DNA of 53,997 nucleotides from an uncultured Clostridia bacterium (GTDB taxonomy: Bacteria; Bacillota; Clostridia; UBA1212; UBA1255), in NCBI GenBank assembly GCA_947625435.1, contig CANQOI010000008.1, positions 1-53,997 on the forward strand, given 5' to 3'. Shown here one piece after another: positions 36,456 through 46,725 of this stretch. The position numbers were made by a program, and so were the translations under genes. Every line of letters begins with the position of its first letter. The first letter of the stretch is position 1. The notes beneath the pieces are model-generated. The model saw only the letters and a program-made list of their open reading frames with translations, ran no database searches and was not told the DNA's origin.

Positions 36456-37268
36456 CTATCCCCTTCCGCTTCCCGCGACTATTTCCGTTATCTCCTGAGT
36501 TATTGCGCCCTGCCTTGCCCTGTTGTATTCAAGCTGCAGAGAATCTATCATTTCCTTGGCGTTCCTCCCGGCGGAATTCATGGCCGCCCTTCGCGCCGCC
36601 ACCTCGCAGGCAAAGCTTTCACGCACCGCAGCCGTGATCTCGCCCGCCACATAGAGGGGCACCGCGCTTTTGAGAACGCTCATTTCATCCGGCTCGAATA
36701 TGATACCGCCGTTCATTTTACCGTTCCCGCCCATGTCCGCGGCTACGGGCAGCACCCATTTTACGCGCGCCTGCTGATTTACGGCTGAAATGTACTCCGT
36801 GCACACTATGCCGAGCCTTCCGTATTTACCGTTCGTGAAATCCTCGCACAGGCCTGCGGCCGTCTCCCGGGCGTCCTCCGCGGTAAAATGCTCCGAGGAG
36901 GGTCCCTGCAGCCGTTTCCCCACAGGTATTATCTCTATGTTATCCGCATTGTCCGCCTGTATTTCGCGCACAGTGCGCATCACATTCGCGTTGTAGCCTC
37001 CCGCCAGCCCTCTGTCTCCCACTATCACGATGAGGCGTATGATATCGGAGCCGTTTTGCTTCATATAAGGGCTTTTCGCGCATTCGCGGCTCAGCGCCAG
37101 AGTGCTCACGCACGAGCGCAGGGCGTCCAGATACTCGCGGCTCCTTAGCATAGCTTCATTTGCGCGTCTCATCTTGGATGAGGCGACGAGCTCCATTGCT
37201 TTTGTGAGATGAAGAGTCGAGTCGACGCTCCTTATGCGCGTTCTCAGACTTTTGGTATCGGCGCCCAT
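36456..37268 (-). CDS. atpG: ATP synthase F1 gamma subunit (central stalk)
   Basis: 270 residues, slightly shorter than the usual 285. The N-terminal helix has LRTRIRSVDSTLHLTKAMELVASSKMRRA and the C-terminal helix RRAAMNSAGRNAKEMIDSL with QGAITQEITEIVAG. Together they form the rotating coiled coil. The central Rossmann part includes IVGDRGLAGGYNANV. Six bases separate it from atpD and three from atpA. Confidence 0.97.
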   Translation of the reverse strand: MGADTKSLRTRIRSVDSTLHLTKAMELVASSKMRRANEAMLRSREYLDALRSCVSTLALSRECAKSPYMKQNGSDIIRLIVIVGDRGLAGGYNANVMRTVREIQADNADNIEIIPVGKRLQGPSSEHFTAEDARETAAGLCEDFTNGKYGRLGIVCTEYISAVNQQARVKWVLPVAADMGGNGKMNGGIIFEPDEMSVLKSAVPLYVAGEITAAVRESFACEVAARRAAMNSAGRNAKEMIDSLQLEYNRARQGAITQEITEIVAGSGRG

Positions 37269-37271
37269 TGC

Positions 37272-38798
37272 TTATACATCCGCCTCCTGATGCCGCGGCT
37301 GCACGGCCCGATCCATATCGGCAAGAGCCGCCTTGAGGGCGTCCGCGTCGCATTCGTCGAAAAAGCCCTGCTCAAACCTTGAAATGAGCTCCGGATATCT
37401 GCTCTCGAGCATATCATAAAGCTTTATTTCATAGTCGCGGACCTTCTGAACAGGTATCTTATCGAGATATCCGTTGATGACCGCATAAATGATCGCCACC
37501 TGACAGCCCACGCGAACGGGAGAATTGCGCCCCTGCTTGAGCACTTCGACTATGCGCTCTCCGAGAGCAAGGCGCGCCTTAGTGTCAGCGTCGAGATCGC
37601 TGCCGAACTGTGAAAATGACTGAAGCTCTCTGTACTGAGAGTATATGAGCTTAAGCTCTCCCGATACCTTTTTCATGGCCTTGAGCTGAGCCGAACCGCC
37701 CACGCGGCTCACGGATATGCCCGGATTTATGGCGGGCATTATGCCCGAGTGGAAAAGCTCTGTTTCAAGGAAAATCTGTCCGTCCGTTATCGATATCACA
37801 TTGGTGGGTATATATGCCGACACGTCTCCGGCCTGCGTCTCGATTATGGGAAGCGCCGTTATGGATCCTCCGCCGTATTCCGGCGCCACGCAGGCAGCCC
37901 TTTCAAGCAGACGGGAATGAAGATAGAAAACGTCTCCCGGATAAGCCTCGCGTCCCGGCGGACGCCGTATGAGAAGAGACAGCGCGCGGTACGCGACGGC
38001 ATGCTTGGAAAGATCGTCGTATATTATGAGTACGTCCTTGCCCTTTTCTCTGAAATATTCCGCCATGGCGCATCCGGAATAGGGCGCTATATACTGAAGC
38101 GGTGCGCTCTCTGAAGCAGATGCCGAAACGATAGTGGTATATTCCATGGCTCCGTTTGCCGCCAACTCCCTCGCTATCTGAGCGACAGAAGTGTTCTTCT
38201 GGCCTATGGCAACATAGATACAGTAAACATCGGTATTTTTCTGATTTATTATGGTATCGACGGCGAGCTCCGTTTTACCCGTCTGTCTGTCTCCTATTAT
38301 GAGCTCCCTCTGACCGCGGCCGATGGGTATCATGCTGTCTATCGCCTTTATGCCCGTCTGAAGGGGCACGCAGACGCTCTGCCTTTCTATTATGCCGGGC
38401 GCCTCCGCCTCTATGGGCCTCGTAAATTCTGTGCTCACGGGCCCCTTGCCGTCTATTGGCGCCCCGAGAGCGTCCACAACGCGTCCGAGGAGGGCTTCTC
38501 CTACTGGCACAGAGAGCACGCGCCCCGTCCTTTTGACCGAGGTGCCTTCGCGTATGTCATTGTTGTTTGAAAGTATGGCCACGGACACAATGCTCTCTTC
38601 AAGATTCTGCGCCATTCCGAAGCTTCCGTCTTCAAATTCAAGGAGCTCGCTCGCCATGCAGTTCCTGAGTCCGTAAACTCTCGCGATGCCGTCTCCCACG
38701 AGCACGACGGTGCCCGTTTCCGACATTTCTATGCGCGAGTGATAATTCTTTATCTGTTCCTTTATCACATTGCTTATCTGTTCGGTTCTGTTATTCAT
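37272..38798 (-). CDS. atpA: ATP synthase F1 alpha subunit
   Basis: 508 residues, typical length. The non-catalytic nucleotide site has [15 protein letters not shown], and the arginine finger region has [17 protein letters not shown]. The start overlaps the end of atpH by four bases. Confidence 0.98.
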   Translation of the reverse strand: MNNRTEQISNVIKEQIKNYHSRIEMSETGTVVLVGDGIARVYGLRNCMASELLEFEDGSFGMAQNLEESIVSVAILSNNNDIREGTSVKRTGRVLSVPVGEALLGRVVDALGAPIDGKGPVSTEFTRPIEAEAPGIIERQSVCVPLQTGIKAIDSMIPIGRGQRELIIGDRQTGKTELAVDTIINQKNTDVYCIYVAIGQKNTSVAQIARELAANGAMEYTTIVSASASESAPLQYIAPYSGCAMAEYFREKGKDVLIIYDDLSKHAVAYRALSLLIRRPPGREAYPGDVFYLHSRLLERAACVAPEYGGGSITALPIIETQAGDVSAYIPTNVISITDGQIFLETELFHSGIMPAINPGISVSRVGGSAQLKAMKKVSGELKLIYSQYRELQSFSQFGSDLDADTKARLALGERIVEVLKQGRNSPVRVGCQVAIIYAVINGYLDKIPVQKVRDYEIKLYDMLESRYPELISRFEQGFFDECDADALKAALADMDRAVQPRHQEADV

Positions 38799-39349
38799 AC
38801 GTCTATGGCTTCCTTTGCGTTTTCAAGGCGGCTCCTGAGGGAACCGTCCAGTATTTTGCCGTCTATTTCGATCCTGATCCCGCCTATGAGCGTCTTGTCT
38901 GTGCTGCACTTAAGCTGTATGTCATCGGCATCTGCGATACCGTCTCCTGAGGAGCATACCTTTGCGAGCTTTTCTCTTAGTCTCATCTTCTCGTCGTCGG
39001 TAAGTGAAACGGCGCTCGTGACGTACGCTGTGGTGCGTCTTGTAAAACGGTCGAGAAGTTTCCCGTATTCACTTGCCGTTTCGTGAAATATATCCGCTTC
39101 TCCGCGTCCGCACATTATTGACAGGAGCGAGAGCGCGTATTCGTGTACTGCGCCGCCGAATGCTTCCCGTATGAGCCCGATACGCTCCGAGACAGGCACG
39201 GCGGGGGACATCAAAAGGGGCACGTATTCCGGCTCGGATCTGAAAACGTCCGATATCACATCCAGCGAGTTCTGTATCTCGTGCACACAGCCGTTTTCCT
39301 TAGCGAGTGAGAAAAGGGCGGAAGCGTATTCCTCAGCTGCCTTCGCCAT
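38795..39349 (-). CDS. atpH: ATP synthase delta subunit (peripheral stalk)
   Basis: 184 residues. An N-terminal helical bundle begins [15 protein letters not shown], followed by [17 protein letters not shown]. The C-terminus has [27 protein letters not shown], the OSCP/delta signature. It overlaps atpF by 17 bases and atpA by four. Confidence 0.95.
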   Translation of the reverse strand: MAKAAEEYASALFSLAKENGCVHEIQNSLDVISDVFRSEPEYVPLLMSPAVPVSERIGLIREAFGGAVHEYALSLLSIMCGRGEADIFHETASEYGKLLDRFTRRTTAYVTSAVSLTDDEKMRLREKLAKVCSSGDGIADADDIQLKCSTDKTLIGGIRIEIDGKILDGSLRSRLENAKEAIDV

Positions 39350-39848
39350 TGCCGGTACCTACTTCGTCTATGAAAGAATCTATGAGCGCTTTGTGGTCGC
39401 TCTCGTTTATCTCGCGCTCCAGCAGCTTTTCGGAAAGGAGAACGGACACGCTCGCTATTTCATGTCTTATGTCCTTTTCGGCTTTCTCTTTTTCAAGCGC
39501 GGCATCGGCGCGAGCCTGCTTCACTATCGCATCCGCTTCGTCCTTGGCTCCGGATATTATGGAGGCCGCGCGCCTTTCGGCATTCGCTCCGGCGGTCTTT
39601 ATGATATCGTCCGCTTCTTCGTCCGCGGCCGAAAGCTTATTCTCCCACTCGCTCTTCATTTCCATAGCGCTCTTTCTGTCATTTTCGGCGCTGCTGTACT
39701 GCCTGTCAAGCTCATCCTGTCTTTTTTTGAGGAGCTTCCTGACAGGCTTATACAGAAATTTCTTTAATATGAGAAAGAGTATGAGCAGGTTGCAGAGAGA
39801 TATCAGTATCTGCCACAGATTGACCGATATGACCTCAAGGTTTTGCAT
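39333..39848 (-). CDS. atpF: ATP synthase F0 b subunit
   Basis: 171 residues. One N-terminal membrane helix (about 9-28, LWQILISLCNLLILFLILKK) is followed by a long charged helix that dimerises as the stator. The tail LIDSFIDEVGTG is the delta-binding end. The gene overlaps atpH by 17 bases. Confidence 0.95.
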   Translation of the reverse strand: MQNLEVISVNLWQILISLCNLLILFLILKKFLYKPVRKLLKKRQDELDRQYSSAENDRKSAMEMKSEWENKLSAADEEADDIIKTAGANAERRAASIISGAKDEADAIVKQARADAALEKEKAEKDIRHEIASVSVLLSEKLLEREINESDHKALIDSFIDEVGTGNGEGS

Positions 39849-39864
39849 TTCGTTTCACCCCGGT

Positions 39865-41026
<1,162 letters not shown>

Positions 41027-41030
<4 letters not shown>

Positions 41031-41425
41031 ACGCTCTCATCCCTGTCTTTCTTTTTTCCGAAAAGGGGTCTGAACAGTATGGCTATCCTCGGAAAGAAAA
41101 GCGGCACCAGCACCGCGACCGTATTAAAATACGGAAGGAGTACGCCGACGCCGGCGACTGCGAAAATAAGGAGCATCCTGAGGGATTGGGATATTTTAAG
41201 ATAACTTGCCGCCCGCTTCTTATCCATGAGCACCGCTTTCTGAACGGTGACGCCCATGAGCAGAAAATTCGCCGCGGCGGCAGCAGCGCCGAGAACGTTG
41301 CCTGTTAAGACGGTATGATCCCATTTTCCTATTATGAGGAAAACGGATTCGAGCAGCGCGCTGCACACTATCACCCATAAGGTGATATATAATGTTTCAT
41401 AACGCACTGTCTTATCAAGCTTCAT
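41027..41425 (-). CDS. atpI: AtpI-like membrane protein of the ATP synthase operon
   Basis: 132 residues with four predicted membrane helices (about 13-32, 42-58, 83-101 and 103-122) and a lysine-rich C-terminus. The sequence is poorly conserved. Its position directly upstream of atpB, with a four-base overlap, and its topology identify it as the AtpI/ATP synthase I type, thought to assist c-ring assembly or cation supply. It is the first gene of the operon. Confidence 0.8.
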
Positions 41426-41472
41426 GTAACCCTCATCCCTCTTTATTTTGCTGCATAATGCGCACGGGACAT

Positions 41473-41501
41473 ATTTTACATGAAAAACGATTTATTTTCA
41501 A
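41473..41501 (-). promoter_or_regulatory. Sigma-A promoter of the atp operon
   Basis: On the minus strand TTGAAA (41496-41501) and TAAAAT (41473-41478) are separated by 17 bases with TG at the extended -10 position, 48 bases before the atpI start. It is immediately after the stop of the m5C methyltransferase gene on the same strand. Confidence 0.75.
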
Positions 41502-41503
41502 TG

Positions 41504-42418
41504 TCAGAGCCGGACTATTTTTGCCGTGAAAAATCCCTCGTAGAGCTCGGAGGGTCTTATGAGGCATGTGCCCTCGAGCTTTGAAGGGAGCAGCGGCAGG
41601 GCCGACATGAGCGCGCTGTCTATCGGCACGAGCCGCGCTTTTGTGTCTGAGAGCACGCGGCTCACCACTCCTTCGTTTTCCTCCTCCAGCACGGAGCAGG
41701 TCGAGTACACTACAAAGCGGCCCGGCTTTATGAGCCTGAGCGCTTTCCTCAGCATGGCCTCCTGTGTTTTGACGGAGCGTGATACGAGCTCTTCCGTGAA
41801 ATGAGTATTTACCTTATCACGGTAAAATTCCAATGTGCCGCTCCCGCTGCACGGGGCGTCGAGCAGTATCTTGTCAAATGAGAAAAGGGGATCGAGCTTT
41901 ATTGCGTCCTGTTCGAGCACGGCAGTTCCGCGGGCGCCCTGACGGCGCAGGTTGAATCTGAGGCGCTCCGCGCGTATCCTGTTTTTCTCGCAGGCTGTTA
42001 TCTGCGCTCTGCCTCCGGACAGGGCGGACATCTGAGTCGTTTTGCCTCCCGGGGCGGCGGCCATATCGAGCACGCATTCGCCCTCGCGGGGGTCGAGTAC
42101 GAGAGGCGGTATCATAGATGACAGACTCTGCATGTATATTTCGCCTTTTTCGTACATATCGAGGGATCTCACGGCACTGCCGCCCGCTTCCGTGAGTATG
42201 AAGGCATCGCCGTACCATGCGGGTCTTGTGTAACGTATCCCGGCGCATTCAAGCTGCCGTGACACACTCTCCGCATCGGTTTTAAGAGTGTTCACGCGAA
42301 ACGTAGTGAGGCGTTTCACGGAAAGTCCGCTGATTATCTGCTCCGAAAGCGCGCCGCCGTACCTGCGCTCGAGCATTTTATGAAAAAAGTCGGGTTCAGT
42401 TGTGTTGTCTGCCGTCAA
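41504..42418 (-). CDS. RNA m5C methyltransferase, RsmB/RsmF (NOL1/NOP2/Sun) type
   Basis: 304 residues; a SAM-dependent RNA cytosine-C5 methyltransferase. Motifs: LDMAAAPGGKTTQ (SAM binding), KILLDAPCSGSGT with the Pro-Cys of motif IV, and VVYSTCSVLEEENE with the catalytic Cys of motif VI. The N-terminal part is the short NOP2/Sun domain and there is no NusB domain, so RsmF-like is a better fit than RsmB. A C-terminal PUA-like domain is absent. The start is TTG 42418, seven bases after GGAGGAG, with its own promoter. Whether the substrate is rRNA or tRNA is not determined. Confidence 0.92.
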   Translation of the reverse strand: MTADNTTEPDFFHKMLERRYGGALSEQIISGLSVKRLTTFRVNTLKTDAESVSRQLECAGIRYTRPAWYGDAFILTEAGGSAVRSLDMYEKGEIYMQSLSSMIPPLVLDPREGECVLDMAAAPGGKTTQMSALSGGRAQITACEKNRIRAERLRFNLRRQGARGTAVLEQDAIKLDPLFSFDKILLDAPCSGSGTLEFYRDKVNTHFTEELVSRSVKTQEAMLRKALRLIKPGRFVVYSTCSVLEEENEGVVSRVLSDTKARLVPIDSALMSALPLLPSKLEGTCLIRPSELYEGFFTAKIVRL

Positions 42419-42442
42419 TCGTACACTCCTCCTATGGACGCC

Positions 42443-42471
42443 ATGATAGCATTAACCCGTAAAATAATCAA
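42443..42471 (-). promoter_or_regulatory. Sigma-A promoter of the RNA m5C methyltransferase gene
   Basis: On the minus strand TTGATT (42466-42471) and TATCAT (42443-42448) are separated by 17 bases with TGC directly before the -10. Confidence 0.6.
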
Positions 42472-42500
42472 GACGATCGAGTTTCTGCGCTATAAAAAGC

Positions 42501-42528
42501 TTGACAGTTTTGTACGATATGGTAACAT
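42501..42528 (+). promoter_or_regulatory. Sigma-A promoter of the surface acylation cluster
   Basis: Perfect TTGACA (42501-42506) followed after 16 bases by TAACAT (42523-42528), 36 bases upstream of the first start codon. Confidence 0.6.
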
Positions 42529-42564
42529 TAGCATGTTAAAATATATCGGAAACAGTGAAGAAGT

Positions 42565-43584
42565 ATGGGGCGTAATTCTAGGAGATCAGACAGAAATAAG
42601 AGCAGACTGCCTAAGAGGCGGCGTGCTCTCAATATCGTATGTATCGTGCTGATATTTGCGTCTTTATCGATCGTGTTCGCTGTGTTCGCGCTTTCCGGAG
42701 GATCGGGAGTACGGCCCGTGTCGGGGAGCGCCGGTTATTCCGGTCTGTACGCAGACGCGGGACGCAGGTCTCCCGGCCATACTCCGGCCGTGACACCGAC
42801 TGCAAAGGTCACGCCTTCCGAGAGGGTGACGGCTGCCCCTTCCGCCACGCCTGCGGTGACTGTTACCCCCACTGCCGCGGCAGCGACCGCCACGCCTGCG
42901 CCTGCGACCTCCGAGCCGCCGCGCCCGACAGAGTCACGCACGCCTTCCGCATCGCCTCACAGTCCGGTCGAGGACAGCTTTTTTGACGGAGCCGTTTTCG
43001 TGGGAGACTCCGTGACGCTCAAGCTTCAGTATTATATGTCGAAGCAGAGGAGGAACGGTTCGACTCTTCTCGGAAACGCCCGGTTCCTCGCCGCCGGAAG
43101 CCTGGGGAGCGGAAATGCTCTCTGGCCTGTCAGCAATGAATCCGTACATCCGTCATATCAGGGCGTGAAGATGACGATACAGGACGGAGTGCAGAAGATA
43201 AAAGCGGACAAGGTGTACCTTATGCTGGGCATGAACGATATAGCGGTGTACGGTCTTGAAGGGTCGCTTGAGAATATGGACAGGCTCATAAATAAAATAA
43301 TAGAAAAGAGTCCCGGCGTTTCCGTATATATCGAATCGGTGACGCCCATACTGCAAGGCAGAGAGAAATATTTTCTCAATAATGAGAATATAAGAAAATA
43401 TAATTCCATGCTCTGCGATTTCTGCGGACGCAAAGACTATGTGTATCTGGATGTGGCTTCCGAATTTGAGGACGGGAACGGATATCTCATCACGGAATAC
43501 TGCAGCGATCCGGAGGGCATGGGTATACATCTTACAGACAGAGCGTGTAATGTCTGGATAGAATATCTTTACACGCATTCGTGA
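42565..43584 (+). CDS. Membrane-anchored SGNH/GDSL-type hydrolase with Thr/Pro linker
   Basis: 339 residues. A basic N-terminus and one membrane helix (about 22-43) orient the rest outside. A 90-residue Thr/Pro/Ala-rich linker follows. The hydrolase domain has the catalytic serine S149 in VFVGDSVT, the Asn block LGMNDIAVYG and the C-terminal DPEGMGIHLTD with the Asp/His pair. SGNH enzymes of this kind remove or transfer acyl groups on polysaccharides. It is first in a row with a DUF4358 lipoprotein, an MBOAT acyltransferase and a DHHW protein, so a role in surface O-acyl turnover is likely. The ribosome site before ATG 42565 is weak. Confidence 0.87.
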   Translation: MGRNSRRSDRNKSRLPKRRRALNIVCIVLIFASLSIVFAVFALSGGSGVRPVSGSAGYSGLYADAGRRSPGHTPAVTPTAKVTPSERVTAAPSATPAVTVTPTAAAATATPAPATSEPPRPTESRTPSASPHSPVEDSFFDGAVFVGDSVTLKLQYYMSKQRRNGSTLLGNARFLAAGSLGSGNALWPVSNESVHPSYQGVKMTIQDGVQKIKADKVYLMLGMNDIAVYGLEGSLENMDRLINKIIEKSPGVSVYIESVTPILQGREKYFLNNENIRKYNSMLCDFCGRKDYVYLDVASEFEDGNGYLITEYCSDPEGMGIHLTDRACNVWIEYLYTHS

Positions 43585-43609
43585 ATTAAAGACAAGCGGA
43601 GGCTGATTT

Positions 43610-44098
43610 ATGAAAAAGATCTTAATACTGTTTATGCTGACGGCACTTATCATATGTGTCATATGTGTGCCTGCGGCGGGGTGCGGCAAGACCGAAAATA
43701 CAAAGGCGCCCGAACCGGATACCGCAGATATATTGAAGGGCATGAGGGAACAGGTGTCTCTTCCCGAAATGATGGATCTTATAGACAGCGACCTTACTGA
43801 CATATACGGCATAGACAGCGCGGATGTGGCCATGTTCTCGGGCTGCATACTCGGAGACGGATATTCTCCGGATGAGATAGTGCTCATCAAAGCGAGCAGC
43901 GAGGATGCGGCGCAGAGGATACGCCAGTCCCTCGACGCACGTCTCAAGAGTAAGATAAACGAGGCCAAGAGCTATAACCCGGACGCATATGCGCTGATGC
44001 AGAAGAGCAGGGTGAGCGTCAGGAACGTATATGTATCGATGATAGTATCTCCCGATCAGGACAGGCTCACTGAGATATACGACAGCTATTTCAATTAA
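43610..44098 (+). CDS. DUF4358-like lipoprotein
   Basis: 162 residues. A signal segment ending PAAGC gives the lipidated Cys25. The mature part is a small domain with GIDSADVAMFSGCILGDGYSPDEIVLIKA and EDAAQRIRQSLDARLKSKINE, which I recognise as DUF4358-like. It has no known enzymatic motif. CGGAGG precedes ATG 43610 by eight bases. Proteins of this family often sit next to MBOAT and DHHW genes in Clostridia, as here, suggesting a partner role in surface polymer acylation. Confidence 0.8.
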   Translation: MKKILILFMLTALIICVICVPAAGCGKTENTKAPEPDTADILKGMREQVSLPEMMDLIDSDLTDIYGIDSADVAMFSGCILGDGYSPDEIVLIKASSEDAAQRIRQSLDARLKSKINEAKSYNPDAYALMQKSRVSVRNVYVSMIVSPDQDRLTEIYDSYFN

Positions 44099-44118
44099 AA
44101 AACAGGAGTAGATATAAC

Positions 44119-45519
44119 TTGGTATTCTCAAGTTTGATTTTTATATTTTTATATCTTCCGGCAGTGCTCATGATATATTATGCACTGCCAAAACGTTTTC
44201 GTAACCTGTTCCTGTTTTTTGCGAATCTGGTATTTTACGCATGGGGAGAGCCCGTGCTGGTAGTCGTGATGCTCTTCTCGACCGTCGTCAACTATATATA
44301 CGGCATCGTGATAGCAAGATACAGGGAAAAGGAGCGCGCCGCCAAGGCGATACTCGTAACATGTATCGCCGTGAACCTGCTCCTGCTCGGGTTTTTTAAA
44401 TACGCCGGGTTCATAACGGGATTGATGAAGGATCTGTTCCCTTTTATGAGCGCGCTACCCGAGATAGACGTGCCTCTTCCCATAGGCATATCCTTCTATA
44501 CATTCCAGATCATGTCGTATGTGATAGATGTTTACAGAAAAGAAACGCCCGCCCAGAAGAGCCTTGTCACATTCGGAACGTATGTGGCTCTTTTCCCGCA
44601 GCTCATAGCGGGCCCTATCGTGCGATACAGAGATGTGGCGGAGCAGCTTGACAGCAGGACGGAGAGCATGGAGCTCTTTACGCACGGAGTAAAGCTGTTC
44701 CTCGTGGGACTTGCAAAGAAGGTGCTCATAGCGAATCAGATGAGCGTGCTCTGGGAGACGCTCCTTAAATACCGCTCCGAGAACGGCATATTGGGCTCAT
44801 GGGTCGGCATAACGGCATTTTCTTTTCAGATATATTTTGATTTCAGCGGCTACTCGGATATGGCGCGCGGGCTCGGCAATATGCTGGGCTTTGAATTCCT
44901 CGTCAATTTCGATCACCCTTATATTTCAAAGAGCATAACCGAATTCTGGCGGAGATGGCACATATCCCTCGGGACATGGTTCCGGGAATACGTATACATT
45001 CCTCTCGGGGGCAACAGGAAGGGCACTGCGCGCACTGTGCTCAACCTTCTTATCGTGTGGTTCCTGACGGGATTCTGGCACGGAGCGGGCCTCAATTTCA
45101 TTCTGTGGGGGCTCTATTTCGGCGTGATACTGATAATAGAAAAATTTGTTCTTAAGAATTTTCTGGCAAAGCTTCCCAAAGCCGCGTCGCATATATATGC
45201 GCTCGTACTCATAATAATAGGCTGGGTGATATTTTACTTCGAGGATACGGGTGAAATATTTGAATATATAAGATATATGTTCAGCTTCTCCCACGGTATA
45301 ATGGGCAAAGAGGCATTGACGCTCACGGTTTCGTATATACCGCTCATACTGATCGCGGCGGCAGCGTCCACGCCCCTTGCAAGCAGGCTGTATGTTCGTA
45401 TAAAGGATATGCGCTTTACATGGCTTGCGGAGGCGGCGTGCGCGCTTTTGTGTCTGCTCCTGTGCACGGCGGCTCTCGTGAGCAGCAGTTACAATCCTTT
45501 TTTGTATTTCAGATTCTGA
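44119..45519 (+). CDS. MBOAT family membrane O-acyltransferase (AlgI/DltB-like)
   Basis: 466 residues with about ten membrane helices. The start is TTG 44119, ten bases after AGGAG, giving the typical VFSSLIFIFLYLPAVL start. Motifs: GISFYTFQIMSYVIDVYR, FPQLIAGPIVRY, FWRRWHISLGTWFREYVYIPLGG, and the conserved histidine H321 in FLTGFWHGAGLNFILWG. MBOAT proteins of this class pass an acyl group (usually acetyl) across the membrane for O-acylation of extracellular polysaccharides such as alginate, or D-alanyl groups for teichoic acid. The next gene is the AlgJ/AlgX-like partner, so polysaccharide acetylation is the more likely job. Confidence 0.94.
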   Translation: MVFSSLIFIFLYLPAVLMIYYALPKRFRNLFLFFANLVFYAWGEPVLVVVMLFSTVVNYIYGIVIARYREKERAAKAILVTCIAVNLLLLGFFKYAGFITGLMKDLFPFMSALPEIDVPLPIGISFYTFQIMSYVIDVYRKETPAQKSLVTFGTYVALFPQLIAGPIVRYRDVAEQLDSRTESMELFTHGVKLFLVGLAKKVLIANQMSVLWETLLKYRSENGILGSWVGITAFSFQIYFDFSGYSDMARGLGNMLGFEFLVNFDHPYISKSITEFWRRWHISLGTWFREYVYIPLGGNRKGTARTVLNLLIVWFLTGFWHGAGLNFILWGLYFGVILIIEKFVLKNFLAKLPKAASHIYALVLIIIGWVIFYFEDTGEIFEYIRYMFSFSHGIMGKEALTLTVSYIPLILIAAAASTPLASRLYVRIKDMRFTWLAEAACALLCLLLCTAALVSSSYNPFLYFRF

Positions 45520-45534
45520 AGGAGGGCGGTGTGA

Positions 45535-46725
45535 ATGAAAAAATTCAGGAAAGAATATGCGTGCGCGTTTGTATTCATAGCTTTTATAGGTATGATGCTC
45601 GTTCTTTTTGCCGTGCTGCCCGGTAAAACGTATCTGACAGACGAAAAGAGGAAACCCGCCGAAATGCCGTCTTTAACATGGAGATCTCTGAGGGACGGCA
45701 CATTCGGCGACGACATGGACTCGTATATATCCGATAATTTTGCCGGAAGAAAGTTCTTCGTGGGTCTGAACGCATATTACGATTACATTTCCGGCCGCGG
45801 AGGCACTCTCGATATTTATAACGCAAAGGACGGCTATCTCATAAACGGGCCTGTAACGCCCGATACGGAAAGGCTGAGCAGGAATATTGATATCATAGAC
45901 AGATTTGCGGAGCACATCGATTCCCGTGTGTATCTGTGCGTCGTGCCCTCTGCCGCTTATGTTATGGAGGACAGGCTCCCGTGCGTACACATGCCGTACC
46001 ATGACGACGAGCTGTTAGACATCATAGAAGACGGACTTTCGGACAGCGTGACTTATGTGGATCTGGCCGGAAGCTTCAGGGAATACTCAGGTAACGAGCC
46101 CCTTTTCTACAGGACAGACCACCACTGGACCACATACGGGGCATATGAGGGTTATGTTGAAATATGCAAAAGCATGGGCATAGAGGCCGCTTCGCGGGAG
46201 GATTTTACCGTAAGCAGATATGAAGGATTTTACGGCACGACATACTCACAGAGCGGCTACTGGCTGACGGAACCCGATACTGTCGAAATATGGGAAAGAA
46301 ATGCGGGAGCCGACGCGGGAGCAGACGGGAAAGGCTCCGGCGTGACCGTGTATATCGAGGAAAACGGCAAGGTAGTCAAGCAGAGGGACAGCCTGTATTT
46401 CACCGAGCATCTGTCCGAGCCGGACATGTATCCTGTCTTTGTTGACGGGAACCATCCGCTTGTGCGCATCATAAATGAAAATGCCCCGGAGGGAAGGCTC
46501 GTTGTCATTAAAGATTCGTTCGCGCACTGTCTCGTGCCCTTCCTTTCGGAGCATTACCGTGAGATAGACATGATAGATCTCAGATATTACAAGGGATCCT
46601 CCTCGGATATCGTAAACGGCGGATCGGGAGATAAGTGCGACGTGCTCTTTGTATACGGTCTTGACGATATAGTGAACGATTCGAATTTCCCGTGGCTGAC
46701 GCGCGATATCATGCGCAGCGAGTGA
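45535..46725 (+). CDS. DHHW/AlgJ-AlgX-like surface acetylation protein
   Basis: 396 residues. One N-terminal membrane helix (about 9-30); the rest lies outside. The SGNH-type domain has YRTDHHWTTYGAY with D195-H196-H197-W198 (the DHHW motif) and VVIKDSFAHCLVPFLSEHY near the C-terminus, the serine-containing block. AlgJ/AlgX relatives transfer acetyl groups from an MBOAT partner to a glycan; here the MBOAT gene ends 15 bases upstream. The 3' end overlaps the convergent M48 peptidase gene by 17 bases. Confidence 0.9.
   Translation: MKKFRKEYACAFVFIAFIGMMLVLFAVLPGKTYLTDEKRKPAEMPSLTWRSLRDGTFGDDMDSYISDNFAGRKFFVGLNAYYDYISGRGGTLDIYNAKDGYLINGPVTPDTERLSRNIDIIDRFAEHIDSRVYLCVVPSAAYVMEDRLPCVHMPYHDDELLDIIEDGLSDSVTYVDLAGSFREYSGNEPLFYRTDHHWTTYGAYEGYVEICKSMGIEAASREDFTVSRYEGFYGTTYSQSGYWLTEPDTVEIWERNAGADAGADGKGSGVTVYIEENGKVVKQRDSLYFTEHLSEPDMYPVFVDGNHPLVRIINENAPEGRLVVIKDSFAHCLVPFLSEHYREIDMIDLRYYKGSSSDIVNGGSGDKCDVLFVYGLDDIVNDSNFPWLTRDIMRSE

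Noticed and set aside
42380-42652. 90-codon open frame on the plus strand across the m5C methyltransferase start and the SGNH gene
   Set aside because: It overlaps two well-supported genes and two promoters, has no family resemblance and no ribosome site.
42700-42960. CRISPR-like or tandem DNA repeat in the Thr/Pro linker region
   Set aside because: The repetition is due to ACG/CCG/GCC codons for Thr, Pro and Ala in a linker; spacing is irregular.
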